Origin: MGBC163016 sp964462135
Lineage (GTDB): Bacteria; Actinomycetota; Coriobacteriia; Coriobacteriales; Eggerthellaceae
Assembly: GCA_964462135.1 (NCBI GenBank)
Contig: CAYWWK010000037.1
Coordinates: 1 to 14,702 of the forward strand
DNA length: 14,702 bases
Direction: 5' to 3'
This document shows positions 12,763 to 14,702 of the stretch, in pieces. A program made the position numbers and the translations under genes. The notes beneath the pieces were generated by a model. That model worked only from the letters and a program-made list of their open reading frames with translations, had not been told where the DNA came from and did not search any database. Within the stretch, counting starts at the first letter, position 1, and every line of letters starts with the position of its first letter.

Positions 12763-12823
12763 TTCGATGTATGTTCTGTCGCTCCTGTCACATTCGATAT
12801 TCCCCCGTTCAGCACTATTCAAC

Positions 12824-12850
12824 TGTTTGGAAACAATTTCTGTGTATAAC
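12824..12850 (+). promoter_or_regulatory. Probable symporter promoter with palindromic operator
   Basis: TATAAC (12845-12850) is a fair -10 about 44 bp ahead of the start. The perfect palindrome TGTTTGGAAACA (12824-12835) sits where the -35 should be, and no good -35 hexamer is visible, so a regulator probably binds there. Confidence 0.4.
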
Positions 12851-12893
12851 GAACAGCGCGCAATTCCATCAAGCTCAAGAAGGAGAACCGCAG

Positions 12894-14531
12894 ATGATCG
12901 CGAAGATACTGCTCGTCCTTGTCTTCATCGCCATTGCCATCGGCGTTGGCATCTATTGCCGTCGCTCCACCACCACGGTGGACGGATTCGTCCTGGGCGG
13001 TCGCAAGGTAGGTCCCTGGATGAGCGCATTCGCCTACGGCACCAGCTATTTCTCAGCGGTGGTGTTCGTCGGCTATGCAGGGCAGTTCGGCTTCAAATAC
13101 GGCATCGCGGCAACATGGGCTGGCATCGGCAACGCCATCCTTGGCAGCCTTCTGGCATGGTGGGTGCTGGGGCCCCGCACGCGCGAGCTCACCCATAGGC
13201 TTGGCGCCCAGACCATGCCGGAATTCTTCGGCAAGCGCTATCGTTCCAAGGCGTTGCGCATTGCAGCCGCAGCCATCATCTTCGTCTTCCTCATTCCTTA
13301 CACCGCAAGCGTATACAACGGCCTTTCGCGCCTGTTCGGCATGGCCTTTGACCTGCCCTACGATGTCTGCGTGATTGGCATGGCTGTCATCACCTGCGTT
13401 TACGTGGTGGTGGGAGGATACATGGCCACCGTCATGAATGACTTCATTCAGGGAATCGTCATGCTGCTGGGCATCACGGCAGTCATCGTGGCAGTCATCA
13501 TGTCGAACGGGGGCTTCAGCGAAGCCATCACACAGCTGTCGCAGATTCCGGCTGATGGCTCGGCCATGCAAGGGCCATTCGTCAGCTTCTTCGGTCCAGA
13601 CCTCTTCAACCTGCTGGGCGTGGTGGTGCTGACCAGTCTGGGTACATGGGGGCTGCCGCAGATGGTGCAGAAGTTCTACGCCATAAAAAGCGGTCCCGCC
13701 GTGAAGCAGGGGGCCATCATCTCAACCATCTTCGCCTTCGTCGTAGCGGGGGGTTCCTATTTCTTGGGTGGTTTCGGACGCCTCTATGAAGGCCAGATCG
13801 AATACGCCGCGAACGGCACGCCCATCTATGATTCCGTGATTCCCACGATGCTCTCCACACTGCCGGATATCCTGATCGGCCTGGTCATCGTGTTGGTGCT
13901 CTCGGCATCCATGTCAACCTTGAGTTCGCTGGTGCTCACCTCGTCATCCACGCTCACCATCGACCTCATCAAGGACAACTTCGTGAAGGACATGGACGAG
14001 AAGAAGCAGCTGATCAGCATGCGGGGGTTGCTGGTGGTGTTCATCGCCATCTCGGCGGTCATCGCATTGGTGCAGTATCACTCCTCCATCGTCTTCATCG
14101 CCCAGCTCATGGGATACTCTTGGGGCGCGCTGGCTGGCGCCTTCCTGGGACCGTTCCTCTGGGGGCTTTACAAGAAGAAGGTGTCGAAGGCGGCGGTCTG
14201 GTGCTCCTTCATCGTGGGCGTGGGGCTGACCGCCGTGAACATGGGCATGGGATTTGCAGGCACGCCGCTCATTGCCAGCCCGATCAACTGCGGAGCGCTG
14301 TGCATGATCCTGTCGCTTATCATCGTGCCTGTGGTGAGCTTGATCACTCCGGCCGAGGAGTTCCCCGTTGATCCACCTTCTCGCCTCTCAGAGGGCGACC
14401 GCGCCTTCGAGGAGCAGATTGCCCGTGAGGAGGCGGCAGGCACTCCTGTGCCAGGCAGTGCAGAGGATGGCGAACGCGAGGGGATCGCACCCGGCGTTCA
14501 GGAGGCTATCGATACCGTGAGGTCTTCGTAA
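12894..14531 (+). CDS. Sodium:solute symporter (SSS/SLC5 family)
   Basis: 545 residues with about 13 predicted membrane segments. It imports a solute with Na+ across the cytoplasmic membrane. Family marks are the N-terminal VDGFVLGGRKVGPW (29-42) after the first segment, YGTSYFSAVVFVGYAG (48-63), the SSS signature region GGYMATVMNDFIQG (174-187), LGTWGLPQMVQKFYAIK (249-265), and SASMSTLSSLVLTSSS (337-352), whose Ser/Thr residues form the Na2 sodium site in vSGLT and PutP. The substrate cannot be read from sequence; the GTWGLPQ segment is PutP/PanF-like, so proline, pantothenate or another carboxylate are candidates. The last ~60 residues (487-545) are a hydrophilic acidic tail. AAGGAG lies 8 nt ahead of ATG 12894, and the protein N-terminus fits the family there. 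It is a single gene divergent from galE. Confidence 0.92.
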   Translation: MIAKILLVLVFIAIAIGVGIYCRRSTTTVDGFVLGGRKVGPWMSAFAYGTSYFSAVVFVGYAGQFGFKYGIAATWAGIGNAILGSLLAWWVLGPRTRELTHRLGAQTMPEFFGKRYRSKALRIAAAAIIFVFLIPYTASVYNGLSRLFGMAFDLPYDVCVIGMAVITCVYVVVGGYMATVMNDFIQGIVMLLGITAVIVAVIMSNGGFSEAITQLSQIPADGSAMQGPFVSFFGPDLFNLLGVVVLTSLGTWGLPQMVQKFYAIKSGPAVKQGAIISTIFAFVVAGGSYFLGGFGRLYEGQIEYAANGTPIYDSVIPTMLSTLPDILIGLVIVLVLSASMSTLSSLVLTSSSTLTIDLIKDNFVKDMDEKKQLISMRGLLVVFIAISAVIALVQYHSSIVFIAQLMGYSWGALAGAFLGPFLWGLYKKKVSKAAVWCSFIVGVGLTAVNMGMGFAGTPLIASPINCGALCMILSLIIVPVVSLITPAEEFPVDPPSRLSEGDRAFEEQIAREEAAGTPVPGSAEDGEREGIAPGVQEAIDTVRSS

Positions 14532-14585
14532 CACGCAACGCAGACTTGCCCCACCCGGATGAACCTCGCATCTCCCTCGTAGCGT

Positions 14586-14607
14586 GTAGCGAAGGCTTTA
14601 GCCTTCG
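14586..14607 (+). repeat. REP-like palindrome, CGAAGGCT version
   Basis: GTAG (14586-14589) precedes the perfect palindrome CGAAGGCTTTAGCCTTCG (14590-14607), 55 bp past the symporter stop. A partial head, CGTAGCG, lies just upstream (14578-14584). Confidence 0.75.
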
Positions 14608-14608
14608 T

Positions 14609-14687
14609 CATGCGAAGCATGCGGCTTACCTTATCCAGGGCACGCAGCAACTCGAACGCGAAGCGATGGTCTTCGCCCGAAGGGCGA
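14609..14687 (+). other. Two short GAA-loop hairpins downstream of the symporter
   Basis: CATGC-GAA-GCATG (14609-14621) and TCGCCC-GAA-GGGCGA (14673-14687) both have a GAA loop. Neither is followed by a T-run, so they are weak terminator candidates at best; the second may belong to whatever follows outside the window. Confidence 0.35.
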
Positions 14688-14702
14688 CAGTGAATGCAGA
14701 GG

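Overview
The window is GC-rich bacterial DNA carrying eight ordinary protein genes, one small polymerase-linked gene and one short leader ORF, separated by intergenic DNA full of palindromic repeats. Three things suggest an Actinomycetota member, most likely Coriobacteriia (Eggerthellaceae-like): the base composition by eye, two starts that look leaderless, and a mix of protein families shared with Firmicutes (YolD-like protein beside a Y-family polymerase, DUF1292, HelD). This assignment is inference; no rRNA or marker gene is present.

Layout. 1-371: repeats downstream of argH. 372-3178 (minus): argG then argH, the last two steps of arginine synthesis. 3260-3512 (minus): long argG leader with its own promoter, a 31-codon ORF ending in five Arg codons within ten residues, and an intrinsic terminator made from those Arg codons; this reads as an arginine-sensing transcription attenuator. 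3593-5695 (plus): HelD-type helicase, apparently leaderless. 5696-6089: cluster of GTAG-headed palindromes between convergent genes. 6090-7109 (minus): HTH protein with six membrane segments. 7110-7681: repeats only. 7682-8779 (minus): cation diffusion facilitator with manganese-type ligand motifs. 9014-10722 (plus): Y-family DNA polymerase, with a LexA-like box on its start codon, translationally coupled to a YolD-like small protein and followed by a very strong terminator. 10791-11033: repeats between convergent genes. 11034-12602 (minus): galE then a DUF1292 protein, 12 bp apart. 12603-12893: divergent region with a second copy of a 65-bp palindromic element. 12894-14531 (plus): sodium/solute symporter. 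14532-14702: one more GTAG-headed palindrome.

How it fits together. argG and argH form one pathway unit (citrulline + aspartate to argininosuccinate to arginine + fumarate), probably controlled by charged tRNA-Arg through the leader. The polymerase and YolD-like pair form a DNA-damage tolerance unit. The other genes look independent. The most unusual material is non-coding: (i) the arginine attenuator; (ii) two ~113-bp hairpin elements whose cores match, whose arms differ, and whose pairing is kept by compensatory changes; (iii) ~40-bp degenerate tandem units attached to those hairpins; (iv) nine GTAG-headed REP-like palindromes in several sequence versions; (v) two near-identical 65-bp palindromes.
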